Shown: positions 1 through 7,674 of the stretch, piece by piece
How positions within the stretch are numbered: position 1 is the stretch's first letter
How the letters are laid out: each line of letters opens with the position of its first letter
Program-made: the position numbers and the translations under genes
Assembly (NCBI RefSeq): GCF_016746085.1
Contig: NZ_JAERTZ010000025.1
Span: forward strand, 1-64,000
DNA length: 64,000 nucleotides
Direction: 5' to 3'
Source: Zobellella iuensis
Lineage (GTDB): Bacteria; Pseudomonadota; Gammaproteobacteria; Enterobacterales; Aeromonadaceae
The notes under the pieces: model-generated
The model's input: the letters and a program-made list of their open reading frames with translations, nothing else
Told to the model about the DNA's origin: nothing
The model's database searches: none

Positions 1-240
1 ATGGGCCTGCATGCAGACTGAAACGGCGTTCGATTCCGCTTTGCTGTTCAGTGAAGAGCACATGAAATCTTGATTTTAAACAGAGTATCTACGGCCAACC
101 CGGCGTCCATTTGTAGGGGTCGAATTTATTCGACCGAACCCCGGCGCCGGTGGCGGGATTGGTCCGTTGAAACGGACCCTTGGCAGGCCTGGTGTAACCC
201 GCCGCCCGTATCGACCAAACCCGGCAGCCTCGGCGCCATT
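1..240. other. Non-coding lead-in with one dispersed repeat
   Basis: I see no convincing gene here. Open frames in this stretch are short and lack a ribosome site or recognisable motif. The only structured part is the two-hairpin repeat at 114-180, described separately. Any gene to the left ends outside the window. Confidence 0.6.
114..180 (+). repeat. Dispersed two-hairpin repeat, family A, copy 1
   Basis: Hairpin one is GGTCGAAT (118-125) pairing with ATTCGACC (128-135). Hairpin two is GGTCCGT (161-167) pairing with ACGGACC (172-178). A GC-rich spacer lies between them. The same order recurs at 6734-6802 and inside the kpsC-like gene at 31525-31596. It behaves like a mobile or REP-like intergenic element; its origin is unknown. 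Confidence 0.75.
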
Positions 241-268
241 GAAAAAGGGCGCCGAAGCGCCCTTTTTC
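241..268 (-). terminator. Rho-independent terminator of the amylase gene
   Basis: A 12-bp perfect stem (241-252 with 257-268) with a CGAA loop and A/T tracts on both sides lies just past the amylase stop codon. The A/T tracts allow bidirectional termination. The core stem-loop is nearly identical to the terminator after fabB at 41928-41951. Confidence 0.9.
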
Positions 269-271
269 TGG

Positions 272-2956
272 TTAGTCTGCCGCCGGCTCCAGCAGCGGCA
301 GGTAATATTCTCGCCCGTCCGGATCCCGGGCCCGCCACAGGGTCACCCGGTAGTCGCCGTCTTGCGCGAAGTGGTAACGCAGGTTGCCCGGGTTGCTGCC
401 CGCGTTCAGGCCGGTGGCGGTGAGCGGCGCGCCCAGGTTGAGCAGGCCCCAGCTGGCGTCGGCGAACTTGAACTCGCTCACCCCGGCCCGGGCCCGGATT
501 GTGCCGGCATAGCTGCCCGGGGCCACCGCCGCCAGCGGGCTCAGTCCCCAGTCGTTGGCGCCGCCCCGGAAGTGCAGCTCGGCGGCCAAGGGCTCCGCCA
601 CCCGCTCGAGCAGGGGCCTGGACTCGTCCTCCAGCCGGAGCGTCGCCACCAGTTCACCCGCGTCGTCTTCCCGGCTCGCCGCCATCACCCGTTCCCGCTC
701 CAGCAGCAGCGGCTGCTCCAGCACGGTGGCGCCCCCTTCCCGATCCAGGCGGGCGAACACCAGGGTGCGGCGGGCGGCCTCACCCCAGTCGAAGGCGGCC
801 TGGAAGCCGGGGGTGGCGGCATCGGCGTCCCGCAACAGGGTCATGCCGCCGGCCTCGTCGTAGAGCAGCAGCTCGGGCAGATCATGGGGATTGGCATAGC
901 TCAGCTCGAGCCGGGGCGAACGGCCGTCCAGGATGAAGGACACCTCGGCCTGGCGCGGCGGCGCCACCAGGTTGCTCAGGCTGGCGCGCAGGGTCACCTC
1001 GGTGCCCTCGGCCAGTGCACCGGTATCCCAGTAGAGGCGATAAGGGGCGTTATGGTCCACCGCCAGGGTCTCGAAGTCGCCACCGTCGAGGCTGGCCTCG
1101 AAGCGCACCTGGTACTGGGGCAGCGCCTGCCCGGCCAGGGCCTCGGCCGTGACCTCCAGCTCCAGCAGACCCGAGGTACGGGCCCCCGGCGCCACCCCGC
1201 TCAGCACCGGTTCCGCCACCGGCGAAGGGGCTATGCCCTCGGCCTTGAGGATGGCGAACTGCAACGGCGCCAGGGTCAGCTGCAGTTCGCCCTGGTGCTC
1301 CCGGGGCGCAGCCTCGCCCGTTATCGGCCGGTAGTGGCCGGCCGCCGGCAGGGTCAGGCTCAGGGCCTCGTCGGCCAGGTTGAAGGCCAGCAGGTACTCC
1401 ACCCCCTCGGCCAGATCCACCCGCGAGAAGGTCAGCACCCTGTTGCTGTCATCGCTGTTGGGGCGGGCCAGCTGGATGCCGCGGCGCAGCACCGGATGCT
1501 CCCGGTACAGGGCGCTCAGGCCGGCGATATCCCGGTACAGGGGATGGGTGGGATCGAAGTTGTCGTCGGCGGTGGTGGCGCTGGTGCCGATCAGCCGGTC
1601 GGCATTGTAGCTGGCCACCCGGGAGGGGAACATGTTCTGGCGGGCATCCTTGTCGCCGCCCTCGCCGGTAAAGCCCTGCTCGTCCCCGTAGTAGATCACC
1701 GGCACGCCCCGGCTGAAGAACAGCAGGGCGTTGGCCAGGCGGTAGCGGGCCAGCAGCCGGTCGTCGTCCTGCTCGCCGCTCGCCTGCAGGAAGTGGCCGA
1801 AGCGGCCGATATCGTGGTTGCCAAGGAAGTTCAGCAACTGGTTGGCGGAGCCGCCGGCATGGCTGTAGCGGTCATCCTGCTCGAACAGGGCCGTCAGGGC
1901 CGAGGCGCCGCCCTGGCCTACCAGGGCCCCGGCGGCGGCGGCCTGGAAGCCGAAGTCGAGCACGGTGGGAAGGCCGGCGCTGCGGGTGTAAAAGCTGAGC
2001 TCGCGCGGATCGCTGCTGAACACCTCGCCGAACATGGTGAAATGGGCGATACCGGCGCTGTCGCGGGCATGGTTCAGCACGGCCGGGGCGAAGGCCCGCC
2101 AGAAGTCGGCATGCACGTGCTTGACGGTATCGAGGCGGAAGCCGTCGGGCCGCCACTCGTCGATAAGCCCGGTGAAGATGTCGATCAGCCCGGCCACCAC
2201 CTCGGGGTTGCCGGTATCCAGATCGTCCAGCCCGAAGAAGTCGCCGTAGAGGCTGTCCTCGCCGGAAAAACTGGAGTCGCCCTGGTTGTGGTAAAAACGG
2301 GGATCATTGAGCCAGGCCGGCACCTTGGCGTTTTCCTCTCCCGCCGGGATAAAGGGCGTGTAGCCCTCCCCGGCCGCCACCCGCTCCCGGGCGCGGTAGT
2401 CGCACCGGCTCAGTCCGGGCAGGTAGGCGCCGTTTTCCTGGTGGCATTCGCGGTATTTGATCACGTCGGCGGTGTGGTTGACGATGATGTCGAAGAATAC
2501 CTTGATGCCGCGTTCATGGGCGGCGGCGATAAAGGCCTTCATTTCCTCGTTGTTGCCGAAATGGGGATCCAGGCGGGTGAAGTCCAGGGTCCAGTAGCCG
2601 TGGTAACCGGCCGAGTCGCCCTGTACCGCCTTGTTCTTGAGGATGGGCGTCAGCCAGATGGCGGTGATCCCCAGCCCTTCCAGGTAGTCGAGCTTCTGCT
2701 GCAGGCCGGCGATGTCGCCGCCGTGGAACATGCCCTTGTCGGTGGGATCATAGCCGCCGAAGGCATGGGGGTCGTTGGGGTCGCCCTGGTTGTTGTCCGG
2801 GTTGCCGTCATGGAAACGGTCCGGCAGCACGAAGTAGAACACCTCGTCCTCGATGTCGTGGCGCGGGCTGTCGAACAGGGTGCGGGGCTGGGTGTCCGCC
2901 AGGGCGGGCGTGGCCAGGATGGCGCCCAGGGCCATGGCCAGTAAGGTACGATTCAT
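272..2956 (-). CDS. Exported GH13 alpha-amylase with C-terminal beta domains
   Basis: 894 residues. A signal peptide (about residues 1-20, ending ALA) directs it to the periplasm or outside. The GH13 catalytic regions are all present: DIIVNH near 156-161, GFRLD with nucleophile Asp276, FGEVF with acid/base Glu311, and GNHD with Asp382. It should hydrolyse alpha-1,4-glucan bonds of starch or glycogen. After the barrel and amylase C-domain (to about residue 560) come about 330 residues of beta-rich sequence that look like immunoglobulin-like or starch-binding modules, so it is longer than a plain 450-600-residue amylase. A palindromic operator lies upstream at 3022-3041, shared with the EIIB gene, which implies control by the adjacent LacI-family regulator. 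Neopullulanase-like specificity cannot be excluded. Confidence 0.9.
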   Translation of the reverse strand: MNRTLLAMALGAILATPALADTQPRTLFDSPRHDIEDEVFYFVLPDRFHDGNPDNNQGDPNDPHAFGGYDPTDKGMFHGGDIAGLQQKLDYLEGLGITAIWLTPILKNKAVQGDSAGYHGYWTLDFTRLDPHFGNNEEMKAFIAAAHERGIKVFFDIIVNHTADVIKYRECHQENGAYLPGLSRCDYRARERVAAGEGYTPFIPAGEENAKVPAWLNDPRFYHNQGDSSFSGEDSLYGDFFGLDDLDTGNPEVVAGLIDIFTGLIDEWRPDGFRLDTVKHVHADFWRAFAPAVLNHARDSAGIAHFTMFGEVFSSDPRELSFYTRSAGLPTVLDFGFQAAAAGALVGQGGASALTALFEQDDRYSHAGGSANQLLNFLGNHDIGRFGHFLQASGEQDDDRLLARYRLANALLFFSRGVPVIYYGDEQGFTGEGGDKDARQNMFPSRVASYNADRLIGTSATTADDNFDPTHPLYRDIAGLSALYREHPVLRRGIQLARPNSDDSNRVLTFSRVDLAEGVEYLLAFNLADEALSLTLPAAGHYRPITGEAAPREHQGELQLTLAPLQFAILKAEGIAPSPVAEPVLSGVAPGARTSGLLELEVTAEALAGQALPQYQVRFEASLDGGDFETLAVDHNAPYRLYWDTGALAEGTEVTLRASLSNLVAPPRQAEVSFILDGRSPRLELSYANPHDLPELLLYDEAGGMTLLRDADAATPGFQAAFDWGEAARRTLVFARLDREGGATVLEQPLLLERERVMAASREDDAGELVATLRLEDESRPLLERVAEPLAAELHFRGGANDWGLSPLAAVAPGSYAGTIRARAGVSEFKFADASWGLLNLGAPLTATGLNAGSNPGNLRYHFAQDGDYRVTLWRARDPDGREYYLPLLEPAAD

Positions 2957-3021
2957 CTGCGAGTCCCTATGGATGATGGAAGTGGCGGCCCGGGGGCCGA
3001 AGAAGGGGTGATACCCGGCAC

Positions 3022-3041
3022 AAAATTAAAGCGCTTTAAAT
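3022..3041. promoter_or_regulatory. LacI-family operator upstream of amylase
   Basis: A near-perfect palindrome centred on GCGC with TTAAAGC/GCTTTAA arms, a typical LacI/GalR-family site. The same 20 bases occur at 4621-4640 before the EIIB gene. It lies about 65 bp before the amylase start and so may overlap its promoter. Binding by the regulator at 3196 is inferred. Confidence 0.75.
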
Positions 3042-3163
3042 CATCAATGCAAGGCAGCCGCGTTGCTCGATGCAAAATCTGTGACCTACTCCGCCTTTTG
3101 GTTGATCTATCCCGTTAAAATGGTGATATTGTGCTGTTGTTACCGGCCGGTAACGGCATACTT

Positions 3164-3180
3164 AATTGAAGCGCTTACAG
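3164..3180. promoter_or_regulatory. Third operator-like site, in the leader of the LacI-family gene
   Basis: AATTGAAGCGCTTACAG keeps the AAGCGCTT core of the two other operators but with weaker flanks. It ends 15 bp before the proposed GTG start, so it would suit autoregulation. The ribosome site GAGGAGAGG follows directly. Confidence 0.55.
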
Positions 3181-3195
3181 CATGAGGAGAGGACG

Positions 3196-4227
3196 GTGGT
3201 GACGTTAAAGGATCTGGCCGAACATCTGGGACTGTCGCAGGCGACGGTGAGCCGGGCCCTGAACGGCTATCCCGAGGTCAACGAAAAGACCCGGCGCCGG
3301 GTGCTCGAGGCATCCAAGCAGCTCAACTACCTGCCCAACCTGGGCGCCCGCAAGCTGGCCACCGGCAAGTCCGGCATGGTGGGCATAGTGCTCAGGTCCT
3401 GCGACGAACTGGTGAACGCCCCGGAATACGTGCAGATGATCGCCGAAATCAGCCGCCACCTGGGCGACGCGGGCTACGATCTGCTGATCAACTCGGCCCG
3501 AGAGGGCAACGCGCTGGACTCGTTCAAGCGCTTCGTGGCCGGCCGGGCAGTGGACGGCCTGATCCTCAACAGCCCGGAGCTCGAAGACGAACGGGTCGCC
3601 TTCCTGCAGGAACAGGGCTTTCCCTTCGTGATGCACGGGCGTTCGGCCGGCCAGGTCGACTATCCCTACTACGATATCGACAACTACGACGCCATCAACC
3701 AGGCCACCGAGCTGCTGCTCGCCCTGGGACACCGGCGTATCGCCCTGCTCAACGGCCCGGCCCGGCTGGCCTTTACCGCCGAGCGGGCCCGCGCCTTTCA
3801 CGACCGCCTGCAACAGCAGGGCCTGACGCCGCCCGATGCCTGGAGCGTCAATACCGACACCTCCGACGAGGCCGGCTATTTGCAGGCCCTGAGCTGGCTG
3901 GGGGAGCCGGCGCAGCCCGCGCCGAGCGCCATTATCTGCGCCTCGGCCACCCAGGCACTGGGCGTCTACCGGGCCGCCGGGGAACTGGGTATCGCCATCG
4001 GCAGGGAACTGTCGGTGATCGCCCACGACGACGTGGTGTCCTTCCTGCGCACCGACCATTTCGATCCGCCGCTCACGGTGACCCGCTCGCCCTTTATGGA
4101 CGCCTGCCAGCCCCTGGCCGAGATGATAGTGGCGCTGCTCGACGGTGCCGCTCCCCAGTCCCTGCAGACAGTGGTACCGGTGGAACTGATCGTACGCCGC
4201 TCCTGCGGGCCCAGCCCCCGCGCCTGA
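3196..4227 (+). CDS. LacI/GalR-family transcriptional regulator
   Basis: 343 residues from GTG at 3196; GTG at 3199 is equally possible. I prefer these starts to the upstream in-frame TTG at 3166 because GAGGAGAGG (3184-3192) precedes them. The N-terminus TLKDLAEHLGLSQATVSRAL is the classic LacI helix-turn-helix and hinge start, followed by a periplasmic-binding-like effector domain to the C-terminus. It lies between the amylase (divergent) and EIIB (convergent) genes, and palindromic sites precede all three. It most likely represses starch or glucose-polymer use. It could be a MalR or MalI type, but the effector cannot be told from sequence alone. Confidence 0.9.
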   Translation: MVTLKDLAEHLGLSQATVSRALNGYPEVNEKTRRRVLEASKQLNYLPNLGARKLATGKSGMVGIVLRSCDELVNAPEYVQMIAEISRHLGDAGYDLLINSAREGNALDSFKRFVAGRAVDGLILNSPELEDERVAFLQEQGFPFVMHGRSAGQVDYPYYDIDNYDAINQATELLLALGHRRIALLNGPARLAFTAERARAFHDRLQQQGLTPPDAWSVNTDTSDEAGYLQALSWLGEPAQPAPSAIICASATQALGVYRAAGELGIAIGRELSVIAHDDVVSFLRTDHFDPPLTVTRSPFMDACQPLAEMIVALLDGAAPQSLQTVVPVELIVRRSCGPSPRA

Positions 4228-4235
4228 GTCCGGCA

Positions 4236-4256
4236 CCGGCGCGGCAAGCGCGCCGG
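4236..4256. terminator. GC-rich hairpin between convergent genes
   Basis: An 8-bp perfect stem CCGGCGCG/CGCGCCGG with a 5-nt loop lies between the stop codons of the LacI-family and EIIB genes. There is no U tract, so a termination role is inferred from position. Confidence 0.45.
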
Positions 4257-4262
4257 CCGGGC

Positions 4263-4592
4263 TCAGCCCCGGCTGCCGAACAGGCGCCGGCCCAGCCCTT
4301 TCAGCAAACCGCTCTTTTCGCGCTGCTCGAGCCGGCCGGCCTCTACCAGGGCCTGGTACAGGGGCTGGGCCTTCCCCGCTCCCACCACCAGCTGATAGGC
4401 CTTGTGCTGCCCGAGCACGCCGCCTTCGATCACCGCGACCACCGGCGCCAGCCGCTCGATGCGCCCCTTGTCGAAGCGGGTCTCGTCAAAGATATCCGCC
4501 CGCAGCCGGGTGGCGCAATAAGAGAGCCGGGCCAGGTTGTCGGGCCCGCCCATGGCGTCCAGCAGTTCGGCGGCAATGGATGCTTGGTTCAT
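4263..4592 (-). CDS. Stand-alone glucose-family PTS EIIB domain protein
   Basis: 109 residues from ATG at 4592, chosen over an upstream ATG because GAGGAG precedes it at correct spacing. The fold is a single EIIB of the Glc/GlcNAc family, with the phosphorylated cysteine in LSYCATRLR (Cys26), the GVLG turn and a short basic tail. No EIIC or EIIA domain is attached or adjacent. In full permeases EIIB passes phosphate from EIIA to the sugar. A free EIIB must work with an EIIC encoded elsewhere or act as a regulatory phosphoprotein. It lies 115 bp downstream of glk on the same strand and has its own operator at 4621-4641. Confidence 0.85.
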   Translation of the reverse strand: MNQASIAAELLDAMGGPDNLARLSYCATRLRADIFDETRFDKGRIERLAPVVAVIEGGVLGQHKAYQLVVGAGKAQPLYQALVEAGRLEQREKSGLLKGLGRRLFGSRG

Positions 4593-4620
4593 GTTGACTC
4601 CTCGGTAATGTGGCACTCAA

Positions 4621-4641
4621 AAAATTAAAGCGCTTTAAATT
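4621..4641. promoter_or_regulatory. LacI-family operator upstream of the EIIB gene
   Basis: Identical over 20 bases to the site before the amylase gene. On the minus strand it directly follows a good -10 candidate (TATACT, complement of 4643-4648), so a bound repressor would cover the transcription start. This supports a promoter of its own for the EIIB gene within the glk-EIIB pair. Confidence 0.75.
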
Positions 4642-4707
4642 GAGTATATATTACCCCATCACTCCGGGTATACAAAGCATCGATTGCGCGGGCGATATCC
4701 CCTATCG

Positions 4708-5673
4708 TTAGAGCCGTATTCCCAGCTGCTGGCGCAGATAGGCCCCCGCTCCCAGCAGCCCCGGGTGCGGGTGGGTAATGAGGAAAACGGGAATGGCGGC
4801 CAGGTAGTCACTGAAGCGGCCCTTGTCCTCGAACGCCGCCCGGAAGCCGGAGTCGCGGAAAAAGTCGAGGAAGCGCGGCACTATGCCGCCGGCGATATAG
4901 ACGCCGCCGAAGGTGCCCAGGTTCAGCGCCAGGTTGCCGCCGAAACGTCCCATCAGCTCGCAGAACAGGGCCAGGGTCCGTCGGCACAGCGCGCAGTCGC
5001 CGCCGAGGGCACGCTCGGTGATCTGCCCGGGCGCCAGCGCCTCGGGCGCCCGGCCCGCCAGCTCGGCCAGGGCCTGGTAAAGGTTGACCAGGCCGCTGCC
5101 GGAGAGCAATCGCTCCGCCGACACATGGGGCCAACGCCGGCGCAGCACCCGCAGCAGTTCCTCTTCCTCGGCGTTGCCCGGGGCCAGGTCCACATGGCCG
5201 CCCTCGCCGGGCAGGCTGAGCCAGGTATCGCCGCAGGGCACCAGGTGGGCCACCCCCAGGCCGGTGCCGGCGCCGTACACCGCCACCGGATGGCCGGGCC
5301 GGGCCTCCCCGCCCCCGAACTGGCAGCGGTCTTCCGGCGCCAGCGCCGGTATCGCCATGGACACGGCGGTAAAGTCGTTGATCACCTCGAGCCGCGCCAG
5401 CCCCAGGCCGGCCTGCATGGCGGCGATGGAAAAGCGCCAGCTGTGGTTGGTCATCACCACCTCGTCCCCCTGCACCGGACAGGCGATGGCGATACAGGCC
5501 TCGGCCACCGCCTGCCCCTGCTCGGCCAGATAATGCCGGATCACCGGCTCCAGGCCGGGGTAGTCGGTGGTGGGATAGCTGCGGATGGCGGACAGGGCGC
5601 CCGACTCTCGTTCACAGAGGGCCAACCGGGCATTGGTGCCGCCCACGTCGCCCACCAGGATATATTGGTTCAT
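4708..5673 (-). CDS. glk: Glucokinase
   Basis: 321 residues, the same length as E. coli Glk. It phosphorylates cytoplasmic glucose to glucose-6-phosphate with ATP. Visible motifs are the N-terminal phosphate-binding loop [12 protein letters not shown], the INDFTAV sugar/catalytic segment, [11 protein letters not shown], and [11 protein letters not shown]. It belongs to the bacterial glucokinase family, not the ROK family: the CxCGxxGC zinc motif is absent. It is followed by the lone EIIB gene and lies near an exported amylase, consistent with use of glucose released from starch. Confidence 0.95.
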   Translation of the reverse strand: MNQYILVGDVGGTNARLALCERESGALSAIRSYPTTDYPGLEPVIRHYLAEQGQAVAEACIAIACPVQGDEVVMTNHSWRFSIAAMQAGLGLARLEVINDFTAVSMAIPALAPEDRCQFGGGEARPGHPVAVYGAGTGLGVAHLVPCGDTWLSLPGEGGHVDLAPGNAEEEELLRVLRRRWPHVSAERLLSGSGLVNLYQALAELAGRAPEALAPGQITERALGGDCALCRRTLALFCELMGRFGGNLALNLGTFGGVYIAGGIVPRFLDFFRDSGFRAAFEDKGRFSDYLAAIPVFLITHPHPGLLGAGAYLRQQLGIRL

Positions 5674-5772
5674 CGTCGTTACTCGCTTGGTTTAAGGAAG
5701 TGCATGGCGGGCCGGGCCCGCGCGGACTGGGGCCAGCATAAGAAGGGTAGTGCCACAAATGAAATTGATTTT

Positions 5773-5784
5773 ATTGTCGACAAT
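5773..5784. promoter_or_regulatory. Perfect 12-bp palindrome ATTGTCGACAAT
   Basis: This AT-flanked palindrome lies in the 248-bp gap between the divergent glk and ppnP genes, 100 bp before glk. The TTGTCGACAA form is typical of GntR-type regulator sites. The cognate protein is not in the window. Confidence 0.4.
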
Positions 5785-5840
5785 ATAGATTTTATCTATG
5801 GATGAAGGAGGAAGTCCCCCCCAGGCCGGGCGACGCTTCC

Positions 5841-5865
5841 CGGCATAAAAATTCCGTTTATGCCG
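5841..5865. other. Inverted repeat upstream of ppnP
   Basis: Nine-base arms CGGCATAAA and TTTATGCCG are separated by 7 nt, 57 bp before the ppnP start. It could be an operator or a leader hairpin. No known family was recognised. Confidence 0.35.
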
Positions 5866-5921
5866 CCGGCCTTTGTGCTATAACCAGAGGCCGTTTTTTC
5901 CCATTACATACAGGAAGTATC

Positions 5922-6236
5922 ATGTCTCAATTCGACAACGTTACCGTGATCAAGAAGGCCAATGTCTACGACGGCGGCAAGGTGACCAGCCGGGTGGTTA
6001 AATTCGCCGACGGCAGCCGCAAGACCCTCGGCATCATGCTGCCGGGCGAGTACACCTTCGACACCGCCGCCGCCGAGCTGATGGAAATCCTCGACGGCGA
6101 GCTGGACGTCCAGCTGCCGGGCAGCGACGACTGGCAGAGCATCAAGGGCGGCGAGTCCTTCAACGTGCCCGCCAACGCCATCTTCAAGCTCAAGGTCCAC
6201 AGCCTGGTGGACTACTGCTGCTCCTACTTCGATTAA
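5922..6236 (+). CDS. ppnP: Pyrimidine/purine nucleoside phosphorylase PpnP
   Basis: 104 residues from ATG at 5922, with an AGGAAG ribosome site 6 nt before. It is a small single-domain cupin (DUF1255/YaiE family), slightly longer than E. coli PpnP (94). It begins with the family pattern [18 protein letters not shown], contains LPGEYTFDT and ends [13 protein letters not shown]...DYCCSYFD. The family splits nucleosides with phosphate to free base and ribose-1-phosphate, in nucleotide salvage. It stands alone between glk and a repeat-rich gap. Confidence 0.93.
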   Translation: MSQFDNVTVIKKANVYDGGKVTSRVVKFADGSRKTLGIMLPGEYTFDTAAAELMEILDGELDVQLPGSDDWQSIKGGESFNVPANAIFKLKVHSLVDYCCSYFD

Positions 6237-6242
6237 ACCTGA

Positions 6243-6264
6243 TCCCGGGGCCTTGTCCCCGGGA
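6243..6264 (+). terminator. Hairpin after ppnP
   Basis: The perfect stem TCCCGGGG/CCCCGGGA with a 6-nt loop starts 7 nt after the ppnP stop. It lacks a U run, so it may only stabilise the mRNA end. Confidence 0.5.
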
Positions 6265-6444
6265 CCCGCCCTTGCTACGGAACAACCCAGAGCATCAGAC
6301 TCCACCAAGGTGTAAGCTGTCTGCCAAAGGGCGCCATCCCCGGCGCAGCGGGTCGGAGGAGCAGCCCTCTTTATCCTCCCTTCGCCCCGGTGCAGCCAGG
6401 GTAACGGTGTCTTATCTTTTGCCCCGCATCGCACCCGGGCCTTA

Positions 6445-6724
6445 ACCTGTCGGCGTATTTACAGATAACGCCCGCCAGGACGCCCGCATCCTGCTGGAAG
6501 GCGTGAAAAACTCGGTGGAAGAGAGCCGCACCCGCGAGAGCGACTACGTGGTGTGGCAAAAGCAGCAGGGCGAGGGCAGCTACCAGGAAACCCTTACCCT
6601 GCCCCGCTTCAGCGGCCCCGGCTTGCCGGTGTTCCAGGCCCCGGGCGGGCTGACCGTGCAACTGCCCGCCGGCGACTTCCGCCGCCAGGTGCAAAAGCTG
6701 GCCGGCCAACCGGGCATGGCGTAG
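6445..6724 (+). pseudogene. C-terminal gene remnant of unknown family
   Basis: An open frame of about 92 codons follows an in-frame TAA at 6442 and has no convincing start or ribosome site. It reads like real coding sequence: an acidic/polar helix (DARILLEGVKNSVEES), a WQKQQGEG segment, and a proline-rich tail ending at TAG 6722-6724. It looks like the 3' end of a gene whose 5' part was lost, and family A repeats lie directly downstream. I do not recognise the family. The remaining parts of the 6237-6959 gap (about 6265-6440 and 6864-6940) hold nothing else I can support. Confidence 0.4.
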
Positions 6725-6733
6725 CCGGCGACC

Positions 6734-6863
6734 GTAGGGTCGAATTTATTCGACCGAACCCCGGCACCGTGGGTGGGATGGTCCATTGAAACGGACCTAC
6801 GGTAGACCCAGCGTAGCCGGCGGCCGAACCCCGGCGCCCGTTGGGCCGAATGTATGCGGCCAA
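6734..6863 (+). repeat. Family A repeat, copy 2 plus a partial third unit
   Basis: 6734-6802 repeats the order seen at 114-180: a TCGAAT..ATTCGA hairpin, then CCGAACCCCGGC, then a GGTCC...GGACC hairpin. A shortened unit follows at about 6823-6863, where the first hairpin has become GGCCGAAT/ATGCGGCC, a partly compensated change. It lies between a gene remnant and the PfpI-family gene. Confidence 0.7.
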
Positions 6864-6959
6864 TACACTCCCGCCTGATTTGTCACCCACTCTTCATCTT
6901 GCTCCCTGCCGGCTCTGCTAGTCTTTAGAAGGTTTTTTTGATTCTTCAAGGAGAGCACG

Positions 6960-7541
6960 ATGAGCGCGAAGAACATTCTGATGCTGGTGGGCGACTATGT
7001 GGAAGACTACGAGGTGATGGTACCCTTCCAGGCGCTGCTGATGGTGGGCCACCGGGTGGACGCGGTCTGCCCCGACAAGCAGGCGGGCGAGCAGATCCGT
7101 ACCGCCATTCACGACTTCGAGGGCGCTCAGACCTACAGCGAGAAGCCGGGCCACAACTTCACCCTCAACGCCAGTTTCGCCGACATCAACGAAGCGGATT
7201 ACGATGCCCTGGTGGTGCCGGGCGGCCGGGCGCCGGAATACATCCGCCTCAACCCGCGGGTGCTGGAGATGGTGCGCCACTTCGGGGATGCCGGCAAGCC
7301 CATCGCCGCCATCTGCCACGGCGCCCAGTTGCTGGTGGCCGCCGGCGTGGTCAAGGGCAAGGGCTGCTCCGCCTATCCGGCGGTGGGGCCGGACATCGCC
7401 CTGGCCGGCGGCGACTGGGTGGACATCCCGGTGGATCAGGCCCATGTGGACGGCAACCTGGTCACGGCCCCGGCCTGGCCCGCCCATCCCGCCTGGCTGG
7501 CGGCCTTCCTCCAGGTGCTGGGCACCCGTATCAGCCTCTGA
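6960..7541 (+). CDS. DJ-1/PfpI family protein
   Basis: 193 residues. Start ATG 6960 follows AAGGAGAG at ideal spacing. It is a glutamine-amidotransferase-like fold with the nucleophile elbow [10 protein letters not shown] (Cys119-His120), the acidic partner in YVEDYE (Glu15/Glu18), and [12 protein letters not shown]. This is the PfpI/DJ-1 superfamily, whose members have been assigned peptidase, chaperone, glyoxalase III or deglycase activity. It is longer than E. coli YhbO (172), resembling the DJ-1D-like branch. It is cytoplasmic, with no signal peptide. The exact activity is not certain from sequence. Confidence 0.88.
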   Translation: MSAKNILMLVGDYVEDYEVMVPFQALLMVGHRVDAVCPDKQAGEQIRTAIHDFEGAQTYSEKPGHNFTLNASFADINEADYDALVVPGGRAPEYIRLNPRVLEMVRHFGDAGKPIAAICHGAQLLVAAGVVKGKGCSAYPAVGPDIALAGGDWVDIPVDQAHVDGNLVTAPAWPAHPAWLAAFLQVLGTRISL

Positions 7542-7674
7542 TCCCATCCTCTTGCGTCGTTTCGAATGCCATGCGTGCGGGACGACGCTCCCATCTTTGA
7601 TCCTGCCCGCTGTTGTCCCCTTGGCGAAGTTGTTATGCTGAGTATCCACTCTATTCGGCACGGAAATCGGCAAG

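Noticed and set aside
167..2944. A 925-codon open frame antisense to the amylase gene
   Set aside because: It mirrors the amylase codons; the translation is a low-complexity Gly/Gln/Val-rich string without domains or ribosome site. High GC makes such antisense frames common.
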